Shown here in pieces: positions 18,323 to 27,460 of a DNA stretch of 64,000 nucleotides. The notes under the pieces are model-generated. The model searched no databases and was not told the DNA's origin. It saw nothing but the letters and a program-made list of their open reading frames with translations. Position 1 is the stretch's first letter. Every line of letters begins with the position of its first letter. This DNA is from Nocardia concava NBRC 100430 (GTDB taxonomy: Bacteria; Actinomycetota; Actinomycetes; Mycobacteriales; Mycobacteriaceae). The stretch spans positions 186,001 to 250,000 of the forward strand of contig NZ_BAFX01000075.1 of assembly GCF_000308815.1 (NCBI RefSeq). Direction: 5' to 3'. Position numbers and translations under genes: made by a program.

Positions 18323-19004
18323 TCAGAGCTCGGGGATGCGGTGGTGCAAGGTCAGCAGGAGATGATCGAAGGCGGCCACGATGGCGGGCGACGGCGGCGG
18401 GACCGAGGGGAGTTCGGCGATCAATTGGGCGGCCAGGACTCGCAGTTTGACGTTGGTCTCCTGCGAGCGCCAGACCAAAATCTTGAAGGCCTGTTCGGCG
18501 CTGATGCCGTAGATGCGCATCAGGACGGCCTTGGCCTGTTCGATGACGGCGCGGGCCTCGACGAGCTCGGGTAGGCGCTGGTCGAGGGGCGTCGCGTTCG
18601 GCCTCGGCGAGGGTGTCGGAGAGGTCGATATAGAAGCCCGCGGTACCGACCGGGTTTCCCGAACTGTCGGAAATGCTCTCCGCCACCACGATCACCTGGT
18701 GCTCTTTGCCGAGGGTGTCGATGAAGCGGTGCCGGCTCGAGAAGGGCTTGCCCTCGCTGACCGAGCGGGCGATGGTCTCCGCGACATGTTCGCGATCGTC
18801 GGGATGCTTGTGCGCGAGCAGCAGTTCGGTGGTGGGTTCGACCTCGCCGGGCTGATAGCCGTGCATCGAATAGACCTCGGGCGACCACTCCCAGCGCCGG
18901 CTCGCGAACCAGAACCGGAAGCTCCCGGCCGTGGGCCGCGCCGACTGCCCACCCGACGGTGGGACCGAAGACGGTACGGCCGGGAATCCCTGGGGCGACA
19001 CCAT
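18323..19004 (-). pseudogene. PAS-ANTAR regulator interrupted by a +1 frameshift
   Basis: The first part encodes a PAS domain (RFWFASRRWEWSPEVYSMHG, PDDREHV, STLGKEHQVIVV-type strands, GTAGFYIDLSDT). The second part, in another frame, encodes an ANTAR RNA-binding domain (LVEARAVIEQAKAVLMRIYG, then AEQAFKILVWRSQETNVKL). Removing one base from the four-base run at 18586-18589 joins them exactly as ...ERDALDQRLPELVEA..., giving a 226-residue protein. PAS-ANTAR proteins are antiterminators that bind paired RNA hairpins in response to signals. The gene follows the amidase by 38 bases on the same strand. A sequencing error is as likely as a real mutation. Confidence 0.85.
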
Positions 19005-19042
19005 TCGCACAGTATGGCCTGGACATCGCCGGGAGTGTGGTC

Positions 19043-20482
19043 TTACGCGCTGACGGGTGGGACGCGGGTCGACCAGGGGCGGGCCGATTCGAGTTGGGCG
19101 GCGAGGCGGAACAGGGTTGCCTCGTCGGCGTAGCGGCCGAGGAAGTGAACGCCGATCGGGAGGCCGTCGGAGTTCCACCAGAGCGGGACCGACATGGCGG
19201 GATTGCCGGTGATATTGGCGACGACACCCGGATAGCCGACTGTGCGGCCACCGTTCTGCAGTGCGCGCATGGGGTCCTCCGGGGTGGAGGTGATCTCACC
19301 CAGCGGTAGAGGCGGAGTCGAGAGGGTGGGGGTGAGCCAGGCGTCGTACGGTCCGAGGAAGGCTGCCACCCGCCGGGCGAAGCGTTGCAGGTCCTCCATG
19401 GCGAGCAGGTACTGGGCCGCCGAAACCGCTTGCCCGCCTTGCCAGAACGCGCCGGTGAGCGGTTCCAGTTCGCCGTTGGCCGGTGCGCGTCCGAGGCGGC
19501 GGGTCCAGTGGGCGACGATCCAGGCGACCGCCGCCTGATACATGGTGCCGATGGCCGCGCCCACCTGGTCGTCGAGTCCGGGAAGGTCGGCCTCGACCAC
19601 CTCGTGGCCGAGCGAAACCAGCAGCGCCACCGCGTCATTCAGCGCGGCAACGCAATCGGGGTGGCCGGGCGTACCGTCGGCGGTGCGTGCGGTGTAGGCG
19701 ATGCGCAGGCGGCCCGGGTCGATGTGGACCTCCTCGGCGAAGGGCCGAGCCGGGGCGGGTGCGAGGTACGGGTCGCCGGGTTCCGCGCCCGCGGTGGCGT
19801 CGAGCAGGGCGGCGCTGTCGCGCACCGAGCGGGTGATCGCGTGCTCGACGGCCAGGCCGTTGATCACGTCTCCGTACAGCGGTGCCAGCGAAACCCGCGC
19901 CCGGGTGGGTTTGAATCCGAACACGCCACACGCCGACGCGGGGTAGCGCAGGGAACCACCGAGGTCGTTCCCGTGTGCCATCGGCACGAGCCCGGCGGCG
20001 ACCGCGGCGGCCGAGCCGCCGCTGGATCCGCTGGTGGATCTCGTGATGTCCCAAGGGTTTCGGCAGGGACCGTGCAGTTCCGACTCGACCGTCGGGGTCA
20101 TCCCGAACTCGGGTGCGTTCGACCGGCCCACGATGGCCAGCCCTGCCGCCCGCAGCCGCGTGACCAGGGCCGAATCCAGCGACGACACGTGCCCGCGCAG
20201 ATACCGCGAGCCTTCCGTCAGCGGGCTGCCCGCCATCTCAACGACGAGGTCCTTCAGCAGGTACGGCACGCCCGCGAACGGACCGCCGGCCGCGGCCGCC
20301 GCGGCCAGCGCCTGCTCGTAGCAGGTGTCGACCACGGCGTTCAGCGTCGGATTCAGTCGCTCGATGCGGTCGATCGCCGCCCGCACCAACTCCTCGGGCC
20401 GGACCTCGCCGGACCGGACGAGCGCGGCCTGCGCGGTGGCGTCCAGTGCGGCGAGCGGGTCGTGGACGACCGGGGCGCTCAT
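19043..20482 (-). CDS. Amidase-signature family amidase
   Basis: A 479-residue amidase-signature enzyme with a Ser-cisSer-Lys triad: the Lys in VPYLLKDLVVEM near residue 78, and STSGSSGGSAAAVAAG followed by DLGGSLRYPA near residues 150-180. Length is usual for the family, which hydrolyses small aliphatic or aromatic amides and aryl acylamides. The ATG overlaps the stop of the preceding 94-residue gene, and a cupin gene and a MalT-like ATPase gene lie further upstream on the same strand, so it is probably part of one operon. The substrate is unknown. Confidence 0.9.
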   Translation of the reverse strand: MSAPVVHDPLAALDATAQAALVRSGEVRPEELVRAAIDRIERLNPTLNAVVDTCYEQALAAAAAAGGPFAGVPYLLKDLVVEMAGSPLTEGSRYLRGHVSSLDSALVTRLRAAGLAIVGRSNAPEFGMTPTVESELHGPCRNPWDITRSTSGSSGGSAAAVAAGLVPMAHGNDLGGSLRYPASACGVFGFKPTRARVSLAPLYGDVINGLAVEHAITRSVRDSAALLDATAGAEPGDPYLAPAPARPFAEEVHIDPGRLRIAYTARTADGTPGHPDCVAALNDAVALLVSLGHEVVEADLPGLDDQVGAAIGTMYQAAVAWIVAHWTRRLGRAPANGELEPLTGAFWQGGQAVSAAQYLLAMEDLQRFARRVAAFLGPYDAWLTPTLSTPPLPLGEITSTPEDPMRALQNGGRTVGYPGVVANITGNPAMSVPLWWNSDGLPIGVHFLGRYADEATLFRLAAQLESARPWSTRVPPVSA

Positions 20483-20763
20483 ATCGTCACCTCCCGGACC
20501 CGGCTCGATTCGACCTCACCCAGCGGCTCGATCCGCGGCGCGGGAAGCCCTGCGGCGGTGAGGGTTTCGCGGAACTCGGGACCGGTGCTGAAGGCGCGGA
20601 AGGTCTCGACATCGGGGCAGGCGTCATAGACGGTGAGACCGTCGGCGCGGCGGACGGCCGCGTGCAGCAGGATCGATTCCTCCGGGAAATCGGCCATCAA
20701 CCGGTGATAGGCGGCGACGAGCACGCCCGGATCGCCGTCGAAATGGTAAGCCGCGAGATACAT
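20479..20763 (-). CDS. Small hypothetical protein, ferredoxin-like fold possible
   Basis: A 94-residue soluble protein starting MYLAAYHFDGDP and ending ESSRVREVTI. The pattern of a strand, a helix (PGVLVAAYHRLMADFP), strands, and a helix (VETFRAFSTGPEFRETL) resembles small dimeric alpha+beta barrel proteins such as monooxygenase-like ABM or YciI-like folds. No catalytic motif is clear. It overlaps the amidase start by four bases and follows the cupin gene by 12 bases, so it should act in the same pathway. Confidence 0.7.
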   Translation of the reverse strand: MYLAAYHFDGDPGVLVAAYHRLMADFPEESILLHAAVRRADGLTVYDACPDVETFRAFSTGPEFRETLTAAGLPAPRIEPLGEVESSRVREVTI

Positions 20764-20775
20764 GACCGCCTCCCG

Positions 20776-21156
20776 TCACGATCCGGTGGCCGCGGACTGC
20801 ATGTTCTGCTCCAACACGCTCATGGTCTGCCCGAACGCCTCGGTCGGACTGAACTCGATGACCTCCGAACCGGCGAAGACCAGCGGAAGATGGCCGGGCG
20901 CGGCGTAATACGCGTCGCCGGCGGTGAAGGTCTCCTCGTGGTCGGCGTAGCGCAGCACGAGGCGGCCGCTGACCACGATGCCCCAGTGCGAGCACTGGCA
21001 GCGGTCATCGGGCAGTCCGGTGAACAGCGGGGCGGGATCGAAATCCTGCTTGAAGGTCTCGAATCCGACGGTGTAGCCGTTGAGTTCGACATAGCGGGCC
21101 TCGATGACGTCCTCGTCGACGGCGATGGGCGCTTCGGACTTGGTGGTGCGTGGCAT
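20776..21156 (-). CDS. Cupin-fold protein
   Basis: A 126-residue protein with a single small-barrel cupin-like region. The segment CQCSHWGIVVSGRLVLRYAD corresponds to cupin motif 1, with His in SHWG, and GDAYYAAPGHLPLVF to motif 2. The metal-ligand pattern is partial, so binding is uncertain. It sits at the head of the cupin / small protein / amidase series; ATG 21156 is preceded by the GAGGAGG-like CCGAGGAGGC. Its role may be in ligand binding or a minor enzymatic step. Confidence 0.8.
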   Translation of the reverse strand: MPRTTKSEAPIAVDEDVIEARYVELNGYTVGFETFKQDFDPAPLFTGLPDDRCQCSHWGIVVSGRLVLRYADHEETFTAGDAYYAAPGHLPLVFAGSEVIEFSPTEAFGQTMSVLEQNMQSAATGS

Positions 21157-21210
21157 CGGATGCCTCCTCGGTGAGTAGCGGTTGCTACTCGGGAGGCGTG
21201 AGAAACGGCC

Positions 21211-24186
21211 TCACGATGTGAGCCAGCGGACCTCACCGTCGGGTTCGTAGCAGCAGACCGTGCCGGTTTTGATCGAGAGCCGCAGGTGGCGGCCGAGTTC
21301 GGGGTGGACCGCGGTAATGCGGCGGATGGCGTCGCGGATGCGGGCGGTGGCCGTGGTGCGGGCGCGTTCGACGGGACTGCCGGTGCGGCGGGGGCGGCCG
21401 CCGAGTCCGAACGCGGCGCTGAGTTGTGCGACCAGGGCGTCACGCTCGGCGGCGATGCGGGCCGAGCGCGCGGTGTCTCCGGCCGCGTCGGCGGCGTCGG
21501 CCTCGGCTTCGAGTTCGGAGAGTCGGCGGCGATAGTCGCGGCGCGCCTGGTCGTCGATGAGTTCGCCGAGATCGCCCGGCTCATAAAGGTTTTCGGCATG
21601 GCCGTCCGAGCGGCCCGGGGCTGCGACGAGGTCGAGCGCCGGAATGGGCACTCCGGGCCGCGACAGCAACCGCGCGATATCGTGCAGCCCTTTGCAGTCG
21701 CGGACGGTCGCGGCGCGCCCGCCGAAAGTGAACTCCCACAGCTCACCCGCACGCACGAAGTGCGCCTCCGTGACGGCCGGTGTGCTGGCAGGTGAGCGCT
21801 GGGCGTCGGCGAGCGTCTTGTCCACCAGCAGCGGCGCTCCGAGGAGGCGGTTCGCGGCCAAGGCTCGATCGAAATGCGTTGCGGCGAGATCGTTTCGGCC
21901 CAGTGTCGCGGCCGCCAGGCCCAGATGCCGCTCGACGGATCCACGCAGGGCCGCGCCGATGCCCTCCACGACGAACAATCCCGCGTGGGGGAGTAGCTGT
22001 TCGTAGACCCATTCGGCGATCGGGTGCGGGCCGACGACGCCCAGCGTCTCCGCGACCTGGGCGAGGGTGGCGAGCCAATTGCCGTCGCGGGGCAGCGCCT
22101 CGCGTTCGCGTGCCGCGATATCGAGCTGGGTGCGGGCTTCGTCGACATTGCCCAGCTGTGTGTGCACCAGTGCCTTGGTGAACGACACCCAGACCGCGTC
22201 GATGTCGTCGAGGAGGTGGCCGAGCTCGATGAGTTCGTCTCGGTCCGCGGTGTCCGCGGCCAGGCACCAGCGCAGGGTCGAGGTGAGCACGAAGGCATTG
22301 GCGCTGCCCGCGATCTCACCCAGGCGCGTGGCTTCCGCGAGTTCCTCGGCGCAGACGGGAAACCGGCCCGCGGCGAGGGCGGTCATCGCCCGCCACAGGG
22401 GGCCGTACCAGAGGTAGAGCGGCTGCCGCAGGGACCGGGCGAGAATCTCGAATTGTCTGGCGTCCTCGCCGAATCCGGCCATATCGCCGAGCTCGAGCCG
22501 GGCGACAATCCGCATGCGGCGACCGACCAGTTCCAGGGACGCATCGCGCTCACGCTGCGCGATGTCGATGATCTGCTCGGTGTCGGTCAGGCGTTCGGCC
22601 ACGTGCTCGGGGCCGGAGCGGATATCGCAGCGGGCGGCCAGCGCCGCGGCGAGGGCGGCTTCATCATCAGCGGCTCGTGCGGTCTGCAGGGCACTCTCGG
22701 CCAACTCCGCGCGCCGCCCACTGTCGGTCGAATAGGTCAGTGCCACAGATAATCTGGCCAGGACTCTGGCGCGGGTGGCCGCGGATTCCGCAGGAAGCAG
22801 AGCGAGAGCATCCTCTAGCGCGGAAATCTGTTCCCGATCCTGGAGCGTCACTTCAAACCCCGCCGGACCGGATCCGAGGCCGAGCGCGCCCGCGGCGACC
22901 AGGTCCGCATCACCGTCGCGTCGTCCGGTGGCCACGGCCGCCAGGTAGGCCGCCCGGGCCCGCTCGACATCTCCGGTGGCCAGACAGGCGTCGCCCAGTC
23001 GCAATTGGCAGATGCCGATGTCGTCGACGGACTCCAACGCACGGTCGAAGCATTGCGCGGCATCCTCATACGCGAGAGCGGACAGCCGTTGCTCCCCGGC
23101 GCGCTGCCACCACCGTCCAGCCTCGGCGGCATGCTCCGGTCCGGCGCGACGCCAGTGGTCGGCAATGGCCGCCGGTTCGGGATGCTGCTCGGCGGACATG
23201 CGCGCGGCGACCTCCGCATGCCAGTAGTGGCGGTGCGCCGTGGGCAGATTCCCGTACACCGCGTCACGCACGATCTCGTGGACGAACCGCACCGTCTCAC
23301 CGTCGACCAGCACGAGCAGGCCCGCGGCGGCGGCCTCGTCGAGCAGGTCTCCGACCTCGGCCACGGGCTCGGCGAGGACATCGAGCACACGCCGCAGCGG
23401 CGAGGAGATGCCGAGCACCGACGCCACCGCCAGGAGTTGACGGCAGGCGGCCGACCGGGCGGCCACGCGCGCCGCGACCACCGCGCGGACGGTCTCCGGG
23501 AGTTGTTCCAGGGCTTGCGGATCGTGCGCGACGAGCCCGACCAGCTCGCGGACGAAGAAGGCATTGCCTCCGGTGCGGAGCAGAATGCGTTGCACGGCAA
23601 GGTGATCCGCCGACGAGTTGGTCGCGGTCGCGAGCAGTTCGGCCACTTGGGCCTCGCCCAACGGCGGCACGGGCTGCGCCTCGGCGGCGGCGAGGACTTC
23701 GGCCCAGCCGTCGTCGCCAGGGACGGGCCGCAGGGTCGCGACGACAAGCACCCGAGCGCGTCGCAGTGATTCGGCCAGATAGTGCAGCAATCGCACCGAT
23801 GCGATATCGGCCCGGTGCATATCGTCGAGCACGATCAGCAGCGGGGAGCGGTCCGCGGCCTCCACCAATTCGACCGTCACCTGCTCGAACAGTTCGAATC
23901 GTGCGCGCAGATCCAGCGTTTCGTCGACATCGCGCAGGACCCGGGACACCGACAGCGCCCGCAGCACCTGAATCCACGGCCAGTAAGCGGGTGCGCCGGG
24001 CTGTGCCACCGCCCAGACCGCGGTGAATCCGGCCGCTTCGGCCACCTCGGCCCATTCGCGGGCCCGATGGGTCTTGCCGATTCCGGCCTCACCGGTCACC
24101 AGGACCAGGCCGCCGCTACCCCCGCGCACCGCTTCGAGCCGCGCGACGACCGTGGCCGTCGTGCCCGGAGCGGCGGTTGCGGACAA
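21211..24186 (-). CDS. Large MalT-like AAA ATPase/TPR regulator without a LuxR HTH
   Basis: A 991-residue signal-transduction ATPase. Walker A is TGEAGIGKTH near residue 35 and Walker B LLIVLDDMHRAD near residue 120; a winged-helix and long TPR-rich region follow, as in MalT/LuxR-type (LAL) regulators. The C-terminus lacks a recognisable LuxR HTH and instead has the ELWEFTFGGRAATVRDCKG block followed by a coiled helix region, as seen in a family of actinobacterial ATP-binding regulators. TTG 24186 is chosen for its GGAGG at the right distance. It is followed on the same strand by the cupin-amidase genes, which it may control. Confidence 0.85.
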   Translation of the reverse strand: MSATAAPGTTATVVARLEAVRGGSGGLVLVTGEAGIGKTHRAREWAEVAEAAGFTAVWAVAQPGAPAYWPWIQVLRALSVSRVLRDVDETLDLRARFELFEQVTVELVEAADRSPLLIVLDDMHRADIASVRLLHYLAESLRRARVLVVATLRPVPGDDGWAEVLAAAEAQPVPPLGEAQVAELLATATNSSADHLAVQRILLRTGGNAFFVRELVGLVAHDPQALEQLPETVRAVVAARVAARSAACRQLLAVASVLGISSPLRRVLDVLAEPVAEVGDLLDEAAAAGLLVLVDGETVRFVHEIVRDAVYGNLPTAHRHYWHAEVAARMSAEQHPEPAAIADHWRRAGPEHAAEAGRWWQRAGEQRLSALAYEDAAQCFDRALESVDDIGICQLRLGDACLATGDVERARAAYLAAVATGRRDGDADLVAAGALGLGSGPAGFEVTLQDREQISALEDALALLPAESAATRARVLARLSVALTYSTDSGRRAELAESALQTARAADDEAALAAALAARCDIRSGPEHVAERLTDTEQIIDIAQRERDASLELVGRRMRIVARLELGDMAGFGEDARQFEILARSLRQPLYLWYGPLWRAMTALAAGRFPVCAEELAEATRLGEIAGSANAFVLTSTLRWCLAADTADRDELIELGHLLDDIDAVWVSFTKALVHTQLGNVDEARTQLDIAAREREALPRDGNWLATLAQVAETLGVVGPHPIAEWVYEQLLPHAGLFVVEGIGAALRGSVERHLGLAAATLGRNDLAATHFDRALAANRLLGAPLLVDKTLADAQRSPASTPAVTEAHFVRAGELWEFTFGGRAATVRDCKGLHDIARLLSRPGVPIPALDLVAAPGRSDGHAENLYEPGDLGELIDDQARRDYRRRLSELEAEADAADAAGDTARSARIAAERDALVAQLSAAFGLGGRPRRTGSPVERARTTATARIRDAIRRITAVHPELGRHLRLSIKTGTVCCYEPDGEVRWLTS

Positions 24187-24273
24187 CTCACCTCCAGCTC
24201 AGCGGGTCGAGCAGAGAATCTGGCCGAATTGTACGTCCGGGTCGCGACGGATGATCTTCAACGGGAAAACCGG

Positions 24274-25566
24274 TCAGCGCAGCGACTCGGCCCGGTCCGA
24301 TCGGGTCACCACCTGCGTGCGGTACAGCCACAGGGCGGTCGCCGCGAACAGGACCATGGTCAGCCAGATGTAGGCGTTGTGGTCGAAGACGCCGAGTAAG
24401 CCGTGGCTCGGGACGTCGAAGACGCTGCCGTAGTGCAGATCGACGAGGTCGAAGACGCCGCCCGAGCAGACCGTGAAGGTCACCAGCAGGCCCGCCACGG
24501 TGGGCAGGTTGCGGTGGCGAATCGCCAAGTGGGCCAGGTAGATCAGCAGCGGAGCCAGCCAGACCCAGTGGTGGATCCAGCTGTAGGGGGAGACCACGGT
24601 GCTGGTCAGGCCGCACAGCGTGACGGCCGGGAGTTCGCGGCCGCTCGCCCACAGCCACCGTGCCAGCAGCAGGCAGACCGCGGCGATGGCCAGCGCGGCG
24701 GCCAGCCACAACAGCTGATCCGCGGTGCCGGCCCCGAAGGACCGGGCGATCATGCCGCGCAGCGATTCGTTCTGCGGATTCTCCGGCACGCCGACGCGGG
24801 TCGGGTCGGCGAAGGCGCCGCTCCAGAAGGTCAGCGAATCCTTCGGCAGCACTGCCACACCCACGAGCATGGTGGCCGCGAGCGCGCCGATCGCGGTGGC
24901 GGCGGCCCGGAATCGGCGGGTGACCAGCAGGTAAAGCACGAAAAACACCGGGGTGAGCTTGATTCCGGCCGCGATACCGGTGAGCGCGCCCTTCCAGCGG
25001 GAGGAATCGGGCAGGGCCATATCGGCGAGCACGAGAAGCAGCAGCAGGATATTGACCTGGCCGAAGGCGATCGTCTCGCGAATCGGCTCGCACAGGGTCA
25101 GCAGTCCGGCGACCGCCGGGCCCACGATCAGCATCCGCCGATCCCACCGGTAGCCCAGCACTGTGAGCGCCGCCCACACCGAGCCGATGAGCAGGGCGAA
25201 ATTGCCGAGCGCGCCGACCCAGGTGAACACCGATCCGTGCAGGAACGCCAGCGGCGCGAACATCAGCGCGGCGAATGGCGTGTAGACGAATTCGAACACC
25301 CCGCGGGTGTGCCCGCGCAACGGGTTGTCGTAGACCGAAATCCCGTCCACCACGCGTTCGGCCGCGACCTGGTAGGCGCCGAGATCGACCAGATGCAGCA
25401 TCATCTTCGGTGCGGCGGCCACCTGCCCGAGGTAGTACCACCCGGCCAGCGCACCCAGCGCCGCCACCACCCACACCACCGGCAGAGGTATCGAGCGCCG
25501 CTGCGGCGCAGCCTTCCGTGTGACTGCCACCTGGTCGAACGCCGATACCGGCATGCTCACCCCCAT
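24274..25566 (-). CDS. GT87-type polyprenol-phosphate-mannose mannosyltransferase
   Basis: A roughly 430-residue membrane protein with about ten hydrophobic helices, of the DUF2029/GT87 GT-C glycosyltransferase family. Typical features are the acidic loop LVDLGAYQVAAERVV after the first helix, FVYTPFAALMFAPL, and FGQVNILLLLLV. Relatives in mycobacteria (PimE and lipomannan/arabinan branching enzymes) use polyprenyl-phospho-mannose on the periplasmic side. The start is uncertain among ATG 25566, GTG 25560 and ATG 25554. It is monocistronic and divergent from the unknown gene at 25724. Confidence 0.85.
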   Translation of the reverse strand: MGVSMPVSAFDQVAVTRKAAPQRRSIPLPVVWVVAALGALAGWYYLGQVAAAPKMMLHLVDLGAYQVAAERVVDGISVYDNPLRGHTRGVFEFVYTPFAALMFAPLAFLHGSVFTWVGALGNFALLIGSVWAALTVLGYRWDRRMLIVGPAVAGLLTLCEPIRETIAFGQVNILLLLLVLADMALPDSSRWKGALTGIAAGIKLTPVFFVLYLLVTRRFRAAATAIGALAATMLVGVAVLPKDSLTFWSGAFADPTRVGVPENPQNESLRGMIARSFGAGTADQLLWLAAALAIAAVCLLLARWLWASGRELPAVTLCGLTSTVVSPYSWIHHWVWLAPLLIYLAHLAIRHRNLPTVAGLLVTFTVCSGGVFDLVDLHYGSVFDVPSHGLLGVFDHNAYIWLTMVLFAATALWLYRTQVVTRSDRAESLR

Positions 25567-25723
25567 TGTCTGGGCCTTCCCGATTGCCCGGCCCACCGTA
25601 GTGACCTCGGCGGCGGCTCGCCACCCGGCGCCACCACGACATACCAACCGGTTCCGGTCGAATTGCTTTCGATCATGCTGTCGCACAATGGTTTTCAAGT
25701 GTTCGATCACCGTCGCGCGGACA

Positions 25724-26386
25724 ATGACGAAAATGTACGACTACAGCCTGGATTGGAAATACGCCGCGGCGCCCGACAAGCACCCGCGACCACAACCGTG
25801 CGGCTATCTGATCGGATTACACGTCGACGCCACCACCAAACTCGCACCGGACGTCTTGACCCCGGCGACCTACCCCGACACTCCGCAGTACCCGGGCATC
25901 GGAATCGCCTACGAGCCGGCCACGAAACAGATGCGCACCTGCGGAATCATCGAAAGCCTGCACTGGGACGGCGATCCGCAGGCCCCGATCCAGATGAGCT
26001 ACTACGTGAGCGAGGCCAATCAGCATCAACTGCACAATGTGCTGCGCAACGCCAACCAGGTGGCGGTCTCGGAGCTCAGGTTCTGGGTCATCGGCTACGA
26101 ATACCCCGCACAGTCCGGGAAGCCCGGAACCTGGTACGAGGCCGCGTATCCGATCGGCGCACCGGCGGGAATACCCGGGGCGTTGCACGGCCGGATCAAC
26201 CGCACCAGCGGAAAACTCGACTTCACAGTCTCCGAGATCGCCAGCCCGGTCCATCCCACCGGCGCGAAGATGTACCAGTGCACCATGAGCGTGCTGCCCG
26301 CGGCGGACACCGTCTTCACGCTGTACCAGGCCACTTCTCCGTACGACAAGAAGACCTACAACTGGGGCGGCAAAATCAGGCATTAG
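25724..26386 (+). CDS. Hypothetical protein, unrecognised family
   Basis: A 220-residue soluble protein starting MTKMYDYSLDWKY (an ATG at 25733 is also possible). It has no signal peptide or membrane segment. It is rich in Tyr, Trp, Pro and Gln, with predicted beta strands such as MQMSYYVSE-like QMSYYVSEA, RFWVIGYEYP and TWYEAAYPIG, and a Cys at about 42. I do not recognise it. The beta-rich pattern with a long amphipathic turn recalls tube or sheath-type structural proteins, but that is a weak impression. It is divergent from the GT87 gene and convergent with an oxidoreductase gene. Confidence 0.65.
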   Translation: MTKMYDYSLDWKYAAAPDKHPRPQPCGYLIGLHVDATTKLAPDVLTPATYPDTPQYPGIGIAYEPATKQMRTCGIIESLHWDGDPQAPIQMSYYVSEANQHQLHNVLRNANQVAVSELRFWVIGYEYPAQSGKPGTWYEAAYPIGAPAGIPGALHGRINRTSGKLDFTVSEIASPVHPTGAKMYQCTMSVLPAADTVFTLYQATSPYDKKTYNWGGKIRH

Positions 26387-26395
26387 TCATCGACG

Positions 26396-27406
26396 TCACG
26401 GGAGCATGACCAGCTTGCCGGTGGCCTGGTTGTCCTCCATGTAGTGGTGCGCCTTCACGACCTCGTCGAGGTGGAAGACGCGGTCGATATTGGTGCGGTA
26501 GACACCGGCTTCGACCTGATCGACGACGCGTTGCAGCAGTGCGGTCGCGCCCTTGTAGGTGTCGCTGTGGAAGGCGGTGAGCTTGGTTCCGGGCGGGATC
26601 AGCGCGATCGGCTCGAAGTCGGGGATCAGCCAGCCGCTCAGAGTGCCCGACATGCAGACCGTTCCGCCTCGGCGGACCAATTGCAGCGAGTCGGCGGCGG
26701 TGGCGGTGCCGATGAGGTCGAGAATGTAATCCGGTCCGTCGGGCCAGAATTCGCGCACTCGCGCTGCGACCGCACCGTCGTCGAGGACGGCATGGTCGAC
26801 GCCGGCCGCGGTGAGCGCGTCGGCCTTGTCCCGGCTGCGGGTGGTGGCGGCGGTTTCGAGGCCGTAGCCGGTGGCGATGGACAGCGCGGCCATGCCCACC
26901 GAGGAGGTCCCGCCGCGAATCAGCAGGCGGGCCCGGTCGCCGGACCTGATGCCCAGGGCGTCCAGTGCGCCCTGCGCGGTCAGGTAGGTCTCGGGCAGGG
27001 CGGCCAGCACGTCCCAGGGCAGGGTCGTTTCGAGCGGCATCAACAGAGGGTTGGGCAGCAGGGCGTATTCGGCGTAGCCGCCGTCGAATTCGCGGCCCAT
27101 GTCACCCATGACCGCGGCCACGGTCGTACCCTCGGGCAGCCCGGGGTCGGTCGAGGCCGCCACGATGCCCACGCATTCGATGCCGAGTACCCGCGGAAAG
27201 CGCACCGACGGCGAATGTCCTTGGCGGGTACGCAATTCCGATCGGTTCAGGCCGGTGCCCATGATTCGCACCAGGCTCCAGCCTTCCCGGACCCGCGGCA
27301 CGGGGAGTTCGCGGAGCTCGAGTACTTCGGGGCCGCCGGCTCCGACGCAGACCGCGGCTCGCATTGTGGTGCCGATGTTTTCGGTCGTGCTCGTGTTTTC
27401 GCGCAT
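26396..27406 (-). CDS. Zinc-independent alcohol dehydrogenase / quinone oxidoreductase-like MDR
   Basis: A 336-residue medium-chain dehydrogenase/reductase with a GroES-like N-terminal domain (GTGLNRSELRTRQG, PRVLGIECVG) and a Rossmann domain with the NADP-type fingerprint LIRGGTSSVGMAAL near residue 165. No zinc-ligand Cys/His set is visible, so it belongs with quinone-reductase/enoyl-reductase members. ATG 27406 follows GTGGGGGC; an ATG at 27364 would shorten it by 14 residues. It is divergent from an AraC regulator, the likely controller. Confidence 0.9.
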   Translation of the reverse strand: MRENTSTTENIGTTMRAAVCVGAGGPEVLELRELPVPRVREGWSLVRIMGTGLNRSELRTRQGHSPSVRFPRVLGIECVGIVAASTDPGLPEGTTVAAVMGDMGREFDGGYAEYALLPNPLLMPLETTLPWDVLAALPETYLTAQGALDALGIRSGDRARLLIRGGTSSVGMAALSIATGYGLETAATTRSRDKADALTAAGVDHAVLDDGAVAARVREFWPDGPDYILDLIGTATAADSLQLVRRGGTVCMSGTLSGWLIPDFEPIALIPPGTKLTAFHSDTYKGATALLQRVVDQVEAGVYRTNIDRVFHLDEVVKAHHYMEDNQATGKLVMLP

Positions 27407-27446
27407 GCCCCCACTCTGGCCGGGTGGCGGTGCGGCGGGCTACCGA

Positions 27447-27452
27447 TAGAAT
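27447..27452 (+). promoter_or_regulatory. -10 box of AraC gene, leaderless start
   Basis: TAGAAT fits the actinobacterial -10 consensus and ends nine bases before the AraC ATG at 27461. There is no Shine-Dalgarno in between, so transcription probably starts at or next to the ATG. Confidence 0.6.
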
Positions 27453-27460
27453 GCCAACCT

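Noticed and set aside
17604..19178. A 524-codon open frame on the minus strand covering the esterase and the PAS region
   Set aside because: Only its central PAS part looks real. Its start lies inside the amidase gene, and its end reads the reverse complement of the antigen-85-like gene as low-complexity sequence. It arises because the PAS frame is shifted past a one-base insertion.
25724..26386. Type VI Hcp or phage tail tube protein
   Set aside because: The resemblance is only compositional; no characteristic motif and no neighbouring sheath, baseplate or spike genes are visible.
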